Shown piece after piece: positions 40,660-48,599 of a stretch of 64,000 nt of DNA; within the stretch, counting starts at the first letter, position 1; every line of letters begins with the position of its first letter. A model generated the notes under the pieces. That model ran no database searches, had not been told where the DNA came from, and worked only from the letters and a program-made list of their open reading frames with translations. The position numbers were made by a program, and so were the translations under genes. Source of the DNA: CAWFQB01 sp965277875 (lineage in GTDB: Bacteria; Armatimonadota; Chthonomonadetes; Chthonomonadales; Chthonomonadaceae); assembly GCA_965277875.1 (NCBI GenBank), contig CBDIDV010000002.1, forward strand, positions 4,712,001 through 4,776,000, in the 5' to 3' direction.

Positions 40660-40899
40660 ACCGCGAAATACGCCAAATACACGAAAAGGACAAAATACAA
40701 AAAAGACAAATCCAATCCATAGACAGGATTAACAGGATTTTCAGGATGAACAGGATTTCTTCTGAACAAGTCTGCAAAGGCGATGTCTGTTCTCTCTTTT
40801 TATGTGCGCTGATAATCTGTGTTAATCCCCTTAATCTGTGGATAACTCTTTTTGTATTTCTTTTGCATTTCTTTTCGTTTGTTTGGCGTGTTTCGCGGT
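40660..40899. repeat. 240-bp inverted-repeat element
   Basis: Outer arms of 29 bases (40660-40688, starting ACCGCGAAATACG, and 40871-40899) match at 26 of 29 positions in inverted orientation. The interior carries AT-rich GGATTAACAGGATT-type direct repeats. It begins at the base after the upstream stop codon and ends 21 bases before the next start, so it fills the intergenic space. Confidence 0.65.
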
Positions 40900-40920
40900 G
40901 GTTTCAGGAAAGGTTTTTCG

Positions 40921-42534
40921 ATGCACCAGGGCAGTACCAACTTTATCAATGGGCAGTGGCGGGCGGGGTTGGATGGGCAGACGTTCGAGTCGCGCAACCC
41001 GGCCAATGTGAGCGAAATACTCGGCGCGTATGCTCGTTCGCAGGCAGACGATGTGGCGGACGCCGTGGGCGCGGCGCAAACGGCATATCCCGACTGGCGG
41101 CGCGTGCCGGCCCCGCAGCGGGGCGCGATCCTGACGCGCATGGGCCGATTAATGGAAACGCGCAAGGAAGACCTGGCGCGGCAGATGGTGCGCGAAATGG
41201 GCAAGGTGCTTGTCGAGGCGCGGGGCGACGTGCAGGAGGCCATTGACATGGCGTTCTACATGGCCGCGTTCGGACGCCTGCCCAACGGCTCGCTCGTTCC
41301 TTCCGAGCGGCCCGACGTGTACTGCGCCGCGCAGCGCGTGCCGGTGGGCGTGGTGGGCCTGATTACGCCCTGGAATTTCCCGATAGCCATTCCCTCGTGG
41401 AAGATGTTTCCGGCTCTGATGGCGGGCAACACCGTTATTCTCAAGCCCGCCGAGGACACGCCGGGGCTTGCGGTGACGTTTGTAGAACTGCTGGCCGAGG
41501 CGGGCATACCGGCGGGCGTGGTCAATCTGGTAACGGGATTAGGGGCCGAGGCGGGGGGCGCGCTAGTCGAGGCGGATGGCGTGGCGACGATCTCGTTTAC
41601 GGGCAGTACAAGCGTGGGAAGGCACATCGCGGGCCGGTGCGGGCATCTGATGAAACGCGTATCGTGCGAGTTGGGCGGCAAGAACGCGATTGTCGTTTTG
41701 GACGACGCTAACCTCGAACTGGCCGTCAAGGGCGCGTTATGGAGCGCGTTCGGCACGGCGGGGCAGCGCTGCACGGCGGCCAGTCGTTTGATCGTGCATA
41801 AAGATGTGATGCCCCGTTTCCGAAGCATGCTTGTAGACCGCGCGCAAAACCTGCGTATGGGCGCGGGCATTGATCCCGAAGCCGAAATCGGCCCGGTCAT
41901 CAACCGGAGTCAGTTGGAGCGCATACACGGCTATGTCGGCGTTGGCAGGGCCGAGGGCGCGCGTGTCCTGACGGGCGGACGCATTTTGGACGACAATGCG
42001 TTCGCAAACGGCTGCTTCTACGCGCCGACCGTGCTGGACGACGTGACCCTGAACATGCGCGTGGCGCAGGAAGAGATTTTTGGGCCGGTCACGGCCCTCA
42101 TCGAAGTGAGCAGCCTGGACGAGGCCCTGTACGCGGCGAACGCCACGCAGTACGGGCTGAGTCTGTCACTGTACACGCAAAATGTAAACCGGGCTTTCCG
42201 CGCCCTGAACGAACTGGACGCGGGACTGGTTTACATCAACCTGCCGACGAGCGGAGCCGAGATACAGCTTCCGTTCGGCGGCATCAAACAGACCGGCAAC
42301 GGTCACAGAGAGGCGGGGTGGATGGCAATGGACTATTGCACCGAGTGGAAATCCATGTACGTGAACTTCAGCGCGAGCGACGACCTGGTACGCGCCCAGA
42401 TTGACGTGCAGATAGATCAGCAAATAGATCAGCAGATCAACGCGCAGACCACTGACCACATCAGCGGACACAGCAGCACATTGACGCAAAACGACGTGCC
42501 TTCGCAGCGCGACGTGCAGCAGTGGGACGGATAA
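40921..42534 (+). CDS. Aldehyde dehydrogenase family protein
   Basis: 537 residues from the ATG at 40921 (MHQGSTNFINGQW), with AGGAAAGG before it. It oxidises an aldehyde to the acid with NAD(P)+. Landmarks: TPWNFPIAIPSWK, FTGSTSVGRHI, catalytic Glu in SCELGGKNAI and the nucleophilic Cys in GTAGQRCTAASR, then EEIFGPV and PFGGIKQTGNG. The next gene, 22 bases on, is a class III aminotransferase, so the substrate is likely an omega-semialdehyde such as succinate semialdehyde (GABA shunt) or aminoadipate semialdehyde (lysine route). The final 50 residues are a Gln/Asp-rich low-complexity tail (QIDVQIDQQIDQQINAQ) not normal for the family. Confidence 0.9.
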   Translation: MHQGSTNFINGQWRAGLDGQTFESRNPANVSEILGAYARSQADDVADAVGAAQTAYPDWRRVPAPQRGAILTRMGRLMETRKEDLARQMVREMGKVLVEARGDVQEAIDMAFYMAAFGRLPNGSLVPSERPDVYCAAQRVPVGVVGLITPWNFPIAIPSWKMFPALMAGNTVILKPAEDTPGLAVTFVELLAEAGIPAGVVNLVTGLGAEAGGALVEADGVATISFTGSTSVGRHIAGRCGHLMKRVSCELGGKNAIVVLDDANLELAVKGALWSAFGTAGQRCTAASRLIVHKDVMPRFRSMLVDRAQNLRMGAGIDPEAEIGPVINRSQLERIHGYVGVGRAEGARVLTGGRILDDNAFANGCFYAPTVLDDVTLNMRVAQEEIFGPVTALIEVSSLDEALYAANATQYGLSLSLYTQNVNRAFRALNELDAGLVYINLPTSGAEIQLPFGGIKQTGNGHREAGWMAMDYCTEWKSMYVNFSASDDLVRAQIDVQIDQQIDQQINAQTTDHISGHSSTLTQNDVPSQRDVQQWDG

Positions 42535-42556
42535 TCACCCGAAAGGACGGAGCAGA

Positions 42557-44068
42557 ATGCAGACATTAGAGTGTATCGGAACACAGCGTATCGAGATTGG
42601 AACTGAGTGCATCGAGACAGTATCAGACGCGCGGACTGTGCAGGTGCTGGAGTGGAACGACGCGGGCCTGCTGGCCGATGTCGTAGGCTTCGAGACCGAT
42701 CATGTGGCCCTGGCAACGTCCGGCACGACGGTCGAAACGTACCGGGGCGATACCTATATAGATTTTACGGGCGGCATCGCCGTCCATGCCTGCGGACACA
42801 ATCACCCCGAAATCGTCGCGGCGATTCAGGCGCAGGCCGCGCGCACCCTGCACGTTTCCGACATCCTGCGCCACGTCCCGCAACTGGAACTGGCAAACTG
42901 GATGCGCCACCTGTTTGATACGGTTTTCGCCTCGCTGCCGCCCGCTTCGTTTTCCGCCCCTTCCAACCATTCTGCCGCTTCCAAGTCTGCCCCGGCTGAC
43001 ACGCCTTCCACTGCGCCCGATTTAGCAGACATGTCCGATCTCACCAACGCCTCGCCCTGGACATTCCTGTTTATGAACAGCGGCAGCGAGTCTATTGACG
43101 CGGCGGCGAAACTGGCCTTGAAAGCGACGGGCCGCAGCAAGCTGCTTGCCTTCGAGGGCGCGTTTCATGGCCGCACGCTGCTGGCGAGCGCCCTGTCCCG
43201 TTCCAAGACTCTGCACTGGAACGCTTATGAGGATTTTCTCGCCCCCCTGCGCGCCAACATCCTCCACGCCCCCGCGCCCCGCTGCGCCGACTGCCAGTTG
43301 AGCCGATCCGCCGAACTGTGCTGCGCGAACGGCCTGGAACGCCTGCTGGAACAGCATGGGCAGGACATAGCCGCCGTGTTTCTGGAAGCGCAGCAGGGCG
43401 AGGGCGGCTACGTGCCGATGTCGCCGCTGGCCGCGCAGAAGATCCGCGCCCTGACCCGCAAATACGGCATACTGCTGATCGCCGATGAGATCCAATCGGG
43501 GTGGGGGCGTACCGGCAAATGGTTCGGGTTCGAGCATTTGGGTATCGCGCCGGATGTGGTCGTGTTCGGCAAAGCGGTCGGGGGCGGCCTGCCGCTCGCA
43601 GGCGTAGCGGCGCGGCATGACCTGATGGACAAATGGCAGCCCGGAGAACACGGCACGACGTTCGGCGGCAACCCCCTCGCGTGCGCGGCGGGTCTGGCCG
43701 CGCTGCAAATCATCGAACGCGACGGCCTGGTCGAACGCGCGGCCCATTTAGGCGAGATCATCAAGGCGCGTCTCAAACCCCTTGTCGGGCAAAACGGCGT
43801 CGCGGACGTGCGCGGCAACGGCCTGATGATCGGAATCGAACTGCGCGATACGGACGGCAAACCCGATTACGCCCGCTGCGACGCGGCCAAGCTGCTGGCC
43901 CGCGCGTCCGGCTTGTTGCTGCTGACGTGCGGCGCGAAAATTGGCAATCCCCACACCGACAACGCCGCCCTGCGTCTGATTCCCCCACTCAACACGCCCG
44001 AAGCCGTCGCCCATTGCGCCGTTGACATCCTCATAGACGCGCTGCAGCAAACGGCCCCGACTGCCTGA
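42557..44068 (+). CDS. Class III (omega-) aminotransferase, PLP-dependent
   Basis: 503 residues. Moves an amino group from an omega-amine such as GABA, lysine or ornithine to 2-oxoglutarate or pyruvate. Signatures: IDFTGGIAVHACGHNHPEI near the N-terminus, NSGSESIDAAAKLAL, FEGAFHGRTLLA, LIADEIQSGWGRTG with the PLP-binding Asp, and the Schiff-base Lys in VVFGKAVGGGLPLAG. A Ser/Ala/Pro-rich insert of about 40 residues (after TVFASLPPASF) interrupts the N-terminal domain and is unusual. It is translated 22 bases after the aldehyde dehydrogenase, so the two form a two-step amine-degradation operon. Which amine is used cannot be decided from sequence. Confidence 0.9.
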   Translation: MQTLECIGTQRIEIGTECIETVSDARTVQVLEWNDAGLLADVVGFETDHVALATSGTTVETYRGDTYIDFTGGIAVHACGHNHPEIVAAIQAQAARTLHVSDILRHVPQLELANWMRHLFDTVFASLPPASFSAPSNHSAASKSAPADTPSTAPDLADMSDLTNASPWTFLFMNSGSESIDAAAKLALKATGRSKLLAFEGAFHGRTLLASALSRSKTLHWNAYEDFLAPLRANILHAPAPRCADCQLSRSAELCCANGLERLLEQHGQDIAAVFLEAQQGEGGYVPMSPLAAQKIRALTRKYGILLIADEIQSGWGRTGKWFGFEHLGIAPDVVVFGKAVGGGLPLAGVAARHDLMDKWQPGEHGTTFGGNPLACAAGLAALQIIERDGLVERAAHLGEIIKARLKPLVGQNGVADVRGNGLMIGIELRDTDGKPDYARCDAAKLLARASGLLLLTCGAKIGNPHTDNAALRLIPPLNTPEAVAHCAVDILIDALQQTAPTA

Positions 44069-44085
44069 ACGTGCCACAACAGTGC

Positions 44086-44192
44086 CTGAAAACAACGCAA
44101 CGTAGGGCGGGACAACCCCGTGCCGCAGCCATCCCGTAGGATGGGGGAACGGCGGGGGACAAGCCGCCCGCCCGACATTGCGTTGTTTTCAG
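44086..44192. repeat. GC-rich inverted-repeat element (MITE-like), copy 2
   Basis: Arms of 26 bases (44086-44111 and 44167-44192) match at 24 positions in inverted orientation, with outer sequence CTGAAAACAACGCAA and inner GTAGGGCGGG. Inner ends and the GGACAAGC interior are shared with the element at 27215-27315. It lies between the aminotransferase stop and the next start and may also stop transcription. Confidence 0.72.
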
Positions 44193-44234
44193 TTTGGTCT
44201 TGCCTCTGTTTCGCTCTTGTGCTAAACTGAAACC

Positions 44235-45617
44235 ATGAGCGGAACAGAAGCATTGAGAACGATCAGCAGGCGGACGGCGCGGCGGCTTGTGCTGGGGCGG
44301 CAGGGACTGTGGCCGGGGCGCAGGTACGCGGGCAAGCAGGGCGTGGCCGAAGCTATTCGCGCCTCGGAATGCGTACAGGTGGACACCATCAGCACGATTG
44401 CCCGCAGCCATGACCTGACCCTGTGGAGCCGCGTGGCCGATTATGATGCCCGGTGGCTGAACGAACTGTGCTATGGGGATCGGCTGTTCTTCGACTTCGG
44501 CACGATCCTGATGATCTACCCCGCCCAACATTTAATCTACTTTCAGGCGATAATGCAGCGCCTGCGTAAGCGTCTTGCCGACGTTTCGCCCGAAGCGCAG
44601 GCCGTGCGCCGGCACGTTCTGGACGAGATCGCGCGGCGCGGCCCGCTCGCCAACCGCGACTTTGCCGACCGCAAGCGCATACCGGGCGGCTTCAATATGG
44701 TCAAGGACACGAGCAGCGCTCTGTACCACCTGTATCTCGGCGGACATGTTATGACGCACAGCCGCCGCAACTTTGAGCGCGTCTACGATCTCGCGTCCAA
44801 TCTCAAGCACGACAGCGGCGGTGATGTCAACGCCGTCGCCGTGTCGTTTGACGGGGCGCAAACGGCGGACGCTGCCCCTTCCCTGTCGCCTGATGAGGCG
44901 CAGACGGAACGCTTCTTTGCCCTGAAAGCCATGCGCGATCTGGGGCTTGCGAGCGGGGCGCAATGGGCGCGGCGCGTGACCATCATGCAGCATGAGCGCG
45001 CGAATGCCCGCCGCGCTCACGCCTGCCTGAACAAACTTGTGGGTGAGGGCGTTCTTGCCGCCGTCGGCATCGAAGGGCTGAAAGAAACCTACTATCTGCC
45101 CCTCGAAGACTATGATCTGCTGGACACGCTGGAGCAGGGCGGCGTTCCGGCAAGGTGGAAACCATTGCCGGAAGTATCTTCCCCCGCAACCACAAACGAA
45201 GAGGTAAACTTCCTTGCGCCCCTGGATAATGTCATCTGGGATCGGGTCAGGCTCAAAGAATTGTTTGATTTCGACTACGTGTGGGAGGTGTACAAACCGG
45301 CCCATGCGCGCAAGTGGGGCTACTACACGCTGCCTATTCTGTTCGGAGATCGGTTCGTCGGGCGTATCGCGCCGCGCCTGGATCGCAAGACCCGCACCCT
45401 GCACATCGAAGGCTTCTGGCTGGAAGAAGCCGACACGACAGCACAGGCGCAGGCCGCAAATCCCGTCTTTGAACAAGCCCTGAACGCGGGCCTGACCCGC
45501 TTCGCCCGCTTCCATGACGCCGCCTACCTCGATACAACTGCGCTCGCGAACCAGAACAACCCCCATCGCGTACTGCTGGATAATATCGCATCGAACTATG
45601 CCGCCGTACAGCAATAA
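44235..45617 (+). CDS. YcaQ/AlkZ-like winged-helix DNA glycosylase family protein
   Basis: 460 residues of the HTH_42 family, whose members AlkZ and YcaQ (AlkX) unhook DNA interstrand crosslinks. The catalytic loop motif Q-x-D is present at Gln48-Val-Asp50 within QVDTISTIARSHDLTLWSR; the Q-x-D form is that of the YcaQ/AlkX branch, against Q-x-Q of AlkZ. Other conserved blocks are RIPGGFNMVKDTSSALYHLYLGG, EVNFLAPLDNVIWDRVRLKELFDFDYVWEVY and YYTLPILFGDRFVGRI. Probably a cytoplasmic repair enzyme against alkylating or crosslinking agents. It lies 88 bases before the dGTPase gene, with a triple-hairpin repeat between. Confidence 0.86.
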   Translation: MSGTEALRTISRRTARRLVLGRQGLWPGRRYAGKQGVAEAIRASECVQVDTISTIARSHDLTLWSRVADYDARWLNELCYGDRLFFDFGTILMIYPAQHLIYFQAIMQRLRKRLADVSPEAQAVRRHVLDEIARRGPLANRDFADRKRIPGGFNMVKDTSSALYHLYLGGHVMTHSRRNFERVYDLASNLKHDSGGDVNAVAVSFDGAQTADAAPSLSPDEAQTERFFALKAMRDLGLASGAQWARRVTIMQHERANARRAHACLNKLVGEGVLAAVGIEGLKETYYLPLEDYDLLDTLEQGGVPARWKPLPEVSSPATTNEEVNFLAPLDNVIWDRVRLKELFDFDYVWEVYKPAHARKWGYYTLPILFGDRFVGRIAPRLDRKTRTLHIEGFWLEEADTTAQAQAANPVFEQALNAGLTRFARFHDAAYLDTTALANQNNPHRVLLDNIASNYAAVQQ

Positions 45618-45625
45618 ATCTCGAC

Positions 45626-45693
45626 TGCATCGCGTCCGCGAGGACGCTTGTCGCGCAGCGACTCCGAGCCGGGTACGTTCTTTGTACCCGGCT
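45626..45693 (+). repeat. Triple-hairpin repeat, copy D
   Basis: Plus-orientation copy: GCGTCC/GGACGC with CGA-type loop, GTCGC/GCGAC and GGGTAC/GTACCC (loop GTTCTTT). It fills the gap between the YcaQ-like and dGTPase genes. Confidence 0.75.
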
Positions 45694-45705
45694 CAGGAAC
45701 CGATA

Positions 45706-46890
45706 ATGGAGACCGTTTTGACCCAAACGCTTACGCCGCGCGTCCGGCAGGAACAGTGGGAAATCGAATACCTGGCGGAATGGGCCGCAAAATCCGCCCT
45801 GACCAGAGGCCGGGAACGCCCCGAACCGCCGGATTATGTCCGCACCGCGTTTCAGCGCGACCGTGACCGCGTTCTGCATTCCAAAGCGTTTCGCAGATTG
45901 AAGCACAAGACGCAGGTGTTCATTGACCCCGAAGAAGACCACTATCGCACCCGCCTGACGCACACCTTAGAAGTGGCGCAGATCGCCCGCACCGTGGCCC
46001 GCGCCCTGCGCCTGAACGAAGACCTGACCGAAGCCATCGCGCTTGCCCACGACCTGGGACATCCCCCCTTCGGTCACGCGGGCGAGGAGGCGCTGGATCA
46101 GGCATTGCGCGAGTTTGTCCCCGACGCCCATTTTCGCCATTATGACCAGAGCCTGCGCGTCGTGACGTGGCTGGAACGCGGCACGGGCGAAGCAAACCAG
46201 ACGGACACCGAACCGCAAACCATTAATGGGGTCAATTCGCAGGCCGCACACGACAGCGATAACCATGAGGACGACGGGCGTTCGCGCGGTCTGAACCTGA
46301 CGTGGGAAGTGCGCGACGGCATCGCGCACCACAGCAAGGGCCGCAAAGACCTGGCCGACACCTCGACCGAACGCGCCCAGACCCTCGAAGGCAAGGCAGT
46401 CCGTATCGCCGACCGCGTCGCCTATATCAACCATGACATTGACGACGCCCTGCGCGCGGGCGTGATCCAACCCGGCGACCTGCCGCATCGCGAACTCGCC
46501 GCTCTGGGCCGTTCGCACAGCGAGCGCATTGCCAACATGGTGACTGACATCGTGACGTACAGCGAGGGCAGGCCGGACGTGGACATGTCGCCGCCGATTG
46601 CAGAGGCTACCGACAGCCTCAAAGAGTTTATGTTCGAGCGCGTGTACTGGAATGCGGCGACCGGCAACCAGGATCTGCGTAAATCGCAGCATGTCATCCG
46701 TTTCCTGTTCCGTTTATACATGGAGCAGCCGGAACTGATGAACGGGAGCGCGGCCTTGCGTGACTTGCCCGTTTCCCAACGCGCCGAACACGTCTGCGAT
46801 TACGTGGCGGGCATGACCGACCGCTACGCCGTGTCCCGCTTCGAGGGCCACTTTGTGCCGCGCGGTATGCGGTCGAGCGATTTCTCCTAA
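45706..46890 (+). CDS. dgt: Deoxyguanosinetriphosphate triphosphohydrolase-like protein
   Basis: 394 residues from the ATG at 45706; a longer reading would run through the hairpin repeat and is rejected. Hydrolyses dNTPs to nucleoside and triphosphate, with dGTP the usual substrate. HD-domain metal ligands are visible: R-T-R-L-T-H-T-L-E, then AHDLGHPPFGHAGE near residue 114 with the His-Asp pair, and a later Asp in RIADRVAYINHDIDDA. A low-complexity Asn/Asp/Gln-rich insert of about 40 residues (about residues 165-205, e.g. NSQAAHDSDNHEDD) interrupts the fold. Related enzymes can restrict phage by depleting dNTPs, but the neighbours point to ordinary nucleotide or repair metabolism. Confidence 0.9.
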   Translation: METVLTQTLTPRVRQEQWEIEYLAEWAAKSALTRGRERPEPPDYVRTAFQRDRDRVLHSKAFRRLKHKTQVFIDPEEDHYRTRLTHTLEVAQIARTVARALRLNEDLTEAIALAHDLGHPPFGHAGEEALDQALREFVPDAHFRHYDQSLRVVTWLERGTGEANQTDTEPQTINGVNSQAAHDSDNHEDDGRSRGLNLTWEVRDGIAHHSKGRKDLADTSTERAQTLEGKAVRIADRVAYINHDIDDALRAGVIQPGDLPHRELAALGRSHSERIANMVTDIVTYSEGRPDVDMSPPIAEATDSLKEFMFERVYWNAATGNQDLRKSQHVIRFLFRLYMEQPELMNGSAALRDLPVSQRAEHVCDYVAGMTDRYAVSRFEGHFVPRGMRSSDFS

Positions 46891-46954
46891 TGTTGACTGC
46901 TTGCCTGTCTCTGTCTTGGACTATGATTTTTGGGATTTGTAGGAATACTATGAT

Positions 46955-48392
46955 CTTTAGTTTCCGGTAAAAGTATGTAGACACAATTCGGGTGCGACAT
47001 CAGGCAAGCGGCTGCGGTACAGTAGAGTTACCACACTACACTGGCCGAGGCTTACCTGATGTCACTCTTAGTCTACCGTATCTGTACCCTGCTCACGCAA
47101 GTGCTGGAAGATGTGCCGCTCGGCACGAACCTGGGCCTGCTGCACTTGTTCCTCGCGCTTATGTCCGGGCGTTTCCTCCACGCGCGCGGAGCCGTGTTTG
47201 CCGCTCTGGACAGCTTGGGCCTTGCGCCTGCCGCGGTGCGCCGCAGTAGTGCCGCCCTGTGCTATGGCGGCTGGAACACCGCCGACCTGCTCGCCCGCTG
47301 GCAGCAGACGGTAATACAGGAAGGCCGCTTCGTTGCCGCCTGTTATGAAGGCGTGCGCCCGGTCGCCTGTGACCTGACCGCCTTCTTTCGCCCCCACTTG
47401 CAGGGCCTGGACAGCAAACACTATGTGAGTACGGCGGGCAAGGCCCTGCCTGCCGTCTGCTTCGGGTTGGGCGTGGCCGTCGGGCGCATCGGTAACATGC
47501 GCTTCGCTCTGCCGCGCTTGTTCGTGCGGCGCAAGGCAGGCGAAAGCGAGAGTGACCTGCAAACGCGGCTGGTCGCGCAGGCGGCCAGAACGCTTGCCGC
47601 GTGCGAAGCCCTGATTGTAGATGCGGGCTTTGCCCTCGCCGATCTGCTGACCGCCGAGAACCTACGCTTTGTGGCCCGCGCCCGCGCCAACCAGACGGCG
47701 CGGCGCAGCGAACTGCCCGCCTACAAAGGACGCGGACGCCGCCCCACACGCGGCGACATCGTGCGGCCCTTAGCGCGAACGCGGGCCGGCAAGGACATTG
47801 CGGCCACGCCTTGTGACGCCACGGCGCGCTGGCACGACGGCGCACACCGTTTGACAGCGCAGATATGGAACAACCTGGTTCTGCCCGACGCCAAACCGGG
47901 CGTGCCCACGTTCCGGCTGGTCGCCATCTACGACCCGCGCTACAAGGAACCGCTGCTGCTGGCAACGAACCTGAGCGTGAGTGCGTGGGCGTTGTGGCGC
48001 TTATACAAGGAACGCTGGGGCGTGGAGCATCTGCCCCTGGCCGCCAAGCCGCTGCTCGGCTGCGAGCGGGCGTATGTGTGGGGACAGGAAAGCCGCTTTC
48101 GCCTGCCTGAACTCGCCCTGCTTGCGGGTAATCTCCTGTCGTATGTCGCCGCGACCAGCCAGCCGGTCGCTTCGGGGTTCTGGGATCGGGCGGCGCGGCC
48201 CACGGGCGGACGGCTGCGGCGCGTACTTGGACAGGTGCATTGTGCGGACTTGCCCGACCTGGCGGCACAACTGCGCAAAAAGAACAGCGTCACGGCCCAC
48301 TTGAAGACCGGAGTGGACGCCCACAGACGCCACAAGGCACAAGCAACGCCGCAACAGGCGGCGCAAGCCGCTTCATTTACCGGAAACTAAAG
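46955..48392 (+). mobile_element. DDE-transposase insertion sequence, apparently intact
   Basis: A 1438-bp element with 17-bp perfect inverted ends starting CTTTAGTTTCCGG, flanked by the direct repeat ATGAT (46950-46954 and 48393-48397). One transposase gene fills it. The exact edge could shift by two bases because the repeat arms also match there. Confidence 0.8.
47059..48390 (+). CDS. IS4/IS701-like DDE transposase
   Basis: 443 residues. The RNase H-like core shows the three acidic residues in order: Asp in VACDLTAFFRP, Asp in ALIVDAGFALAD, and Glu in YKERWGVEHLPLAAK (the Y-x-x-R-W-x-x-E pattern of IS4-type enzymes). Assignment to IS701 versus another IS4-like group is uncertain. The C-terminus is basic and the stop codon lies in the right inverted repeat. 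Its GC content is similar to that of the host, so it is not an obviously foreign arrival. Expected to mobilise its own element. Confidence 0.8.
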   Translation: MSLLVYRICTLLTQVLEDVPLGTNLGLLHLFLALMSGRFLHARGAVFAALDSLGLAPAAVRRSSAALCYGGWNTADLLARWQQTVIQEGRFVAACYEGVRPVACDLTAFFRPHLQGLDSKHYVSTAGKALPAVCFGLGVAVGRIGNMRFALPRLFVRRKAGESESDLQTRLVAQAARTLAACEALIVDAGFALADLLTAENLRFVARARANQTARRSELPAYKGRGRRPTRGDIVRPLARTRAGKDIAATPCDATARWHDGAHRLTAQIWNNLVLPDAKPGVPTFRLVAIYDPRYKEPLLLATNLSVSAWALWRLYKERWGVEHLPLAAKPLLGCERAYVWGQESRFRLPELALLAGNLLSYVAATSQPVASGFWDRAARPTGGRLRRVLGQVHCADLPDLAAQLRKKNSVTAHLKTGVDAHRRHKAQATPQQAAQAASFTGN

Positions 48393-48599
48393 ATGATTGC
48401 TGTGTACAATCCCGGACTGCTGTACTGCGGCATGATCTGCAATCAACCGAGCGACTTATCATAGCGTTCCCAAAAATCTCAAAAATCATAGTTCAAGAAA
48501 TTTTTGTGCGGTTTAAGACTGTCGGCGAACACTGCTTGGTGAGTGTTCGCCGCGATATTTATGGGTGGCGAAAAAGCGCGGGGCGGGAAGGAAACAAAC

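Larger units (their letters stand above)
46920..48492. repeat. Inverted repeat interrupted by the second IS
   Basis: ACTATGATTTTTGGG... at 46920-46945 and its inverted counterpart at 48467-48492 match at 23 of 26 positions. The IS at 46955-48392 lies between them, so it has probably inserted into a pre-existing stem-loop element of roughly 130 bp. Confidence 0.6.

Noticed and set aside
45514..45705. N-terminal extension of the dGTPase by 64 codons
   Set aside because: It would overlap the YcaQ-like gene and run through hairpin repeat copy D; the ATG at 45706 fits the family start.
47159..48268. Minus-strand frame of 369 codons inside the second IS
   Set aside because: Antisense to the DDE transposase; the Arg/Pro/Ala-rich translation shows no domain.
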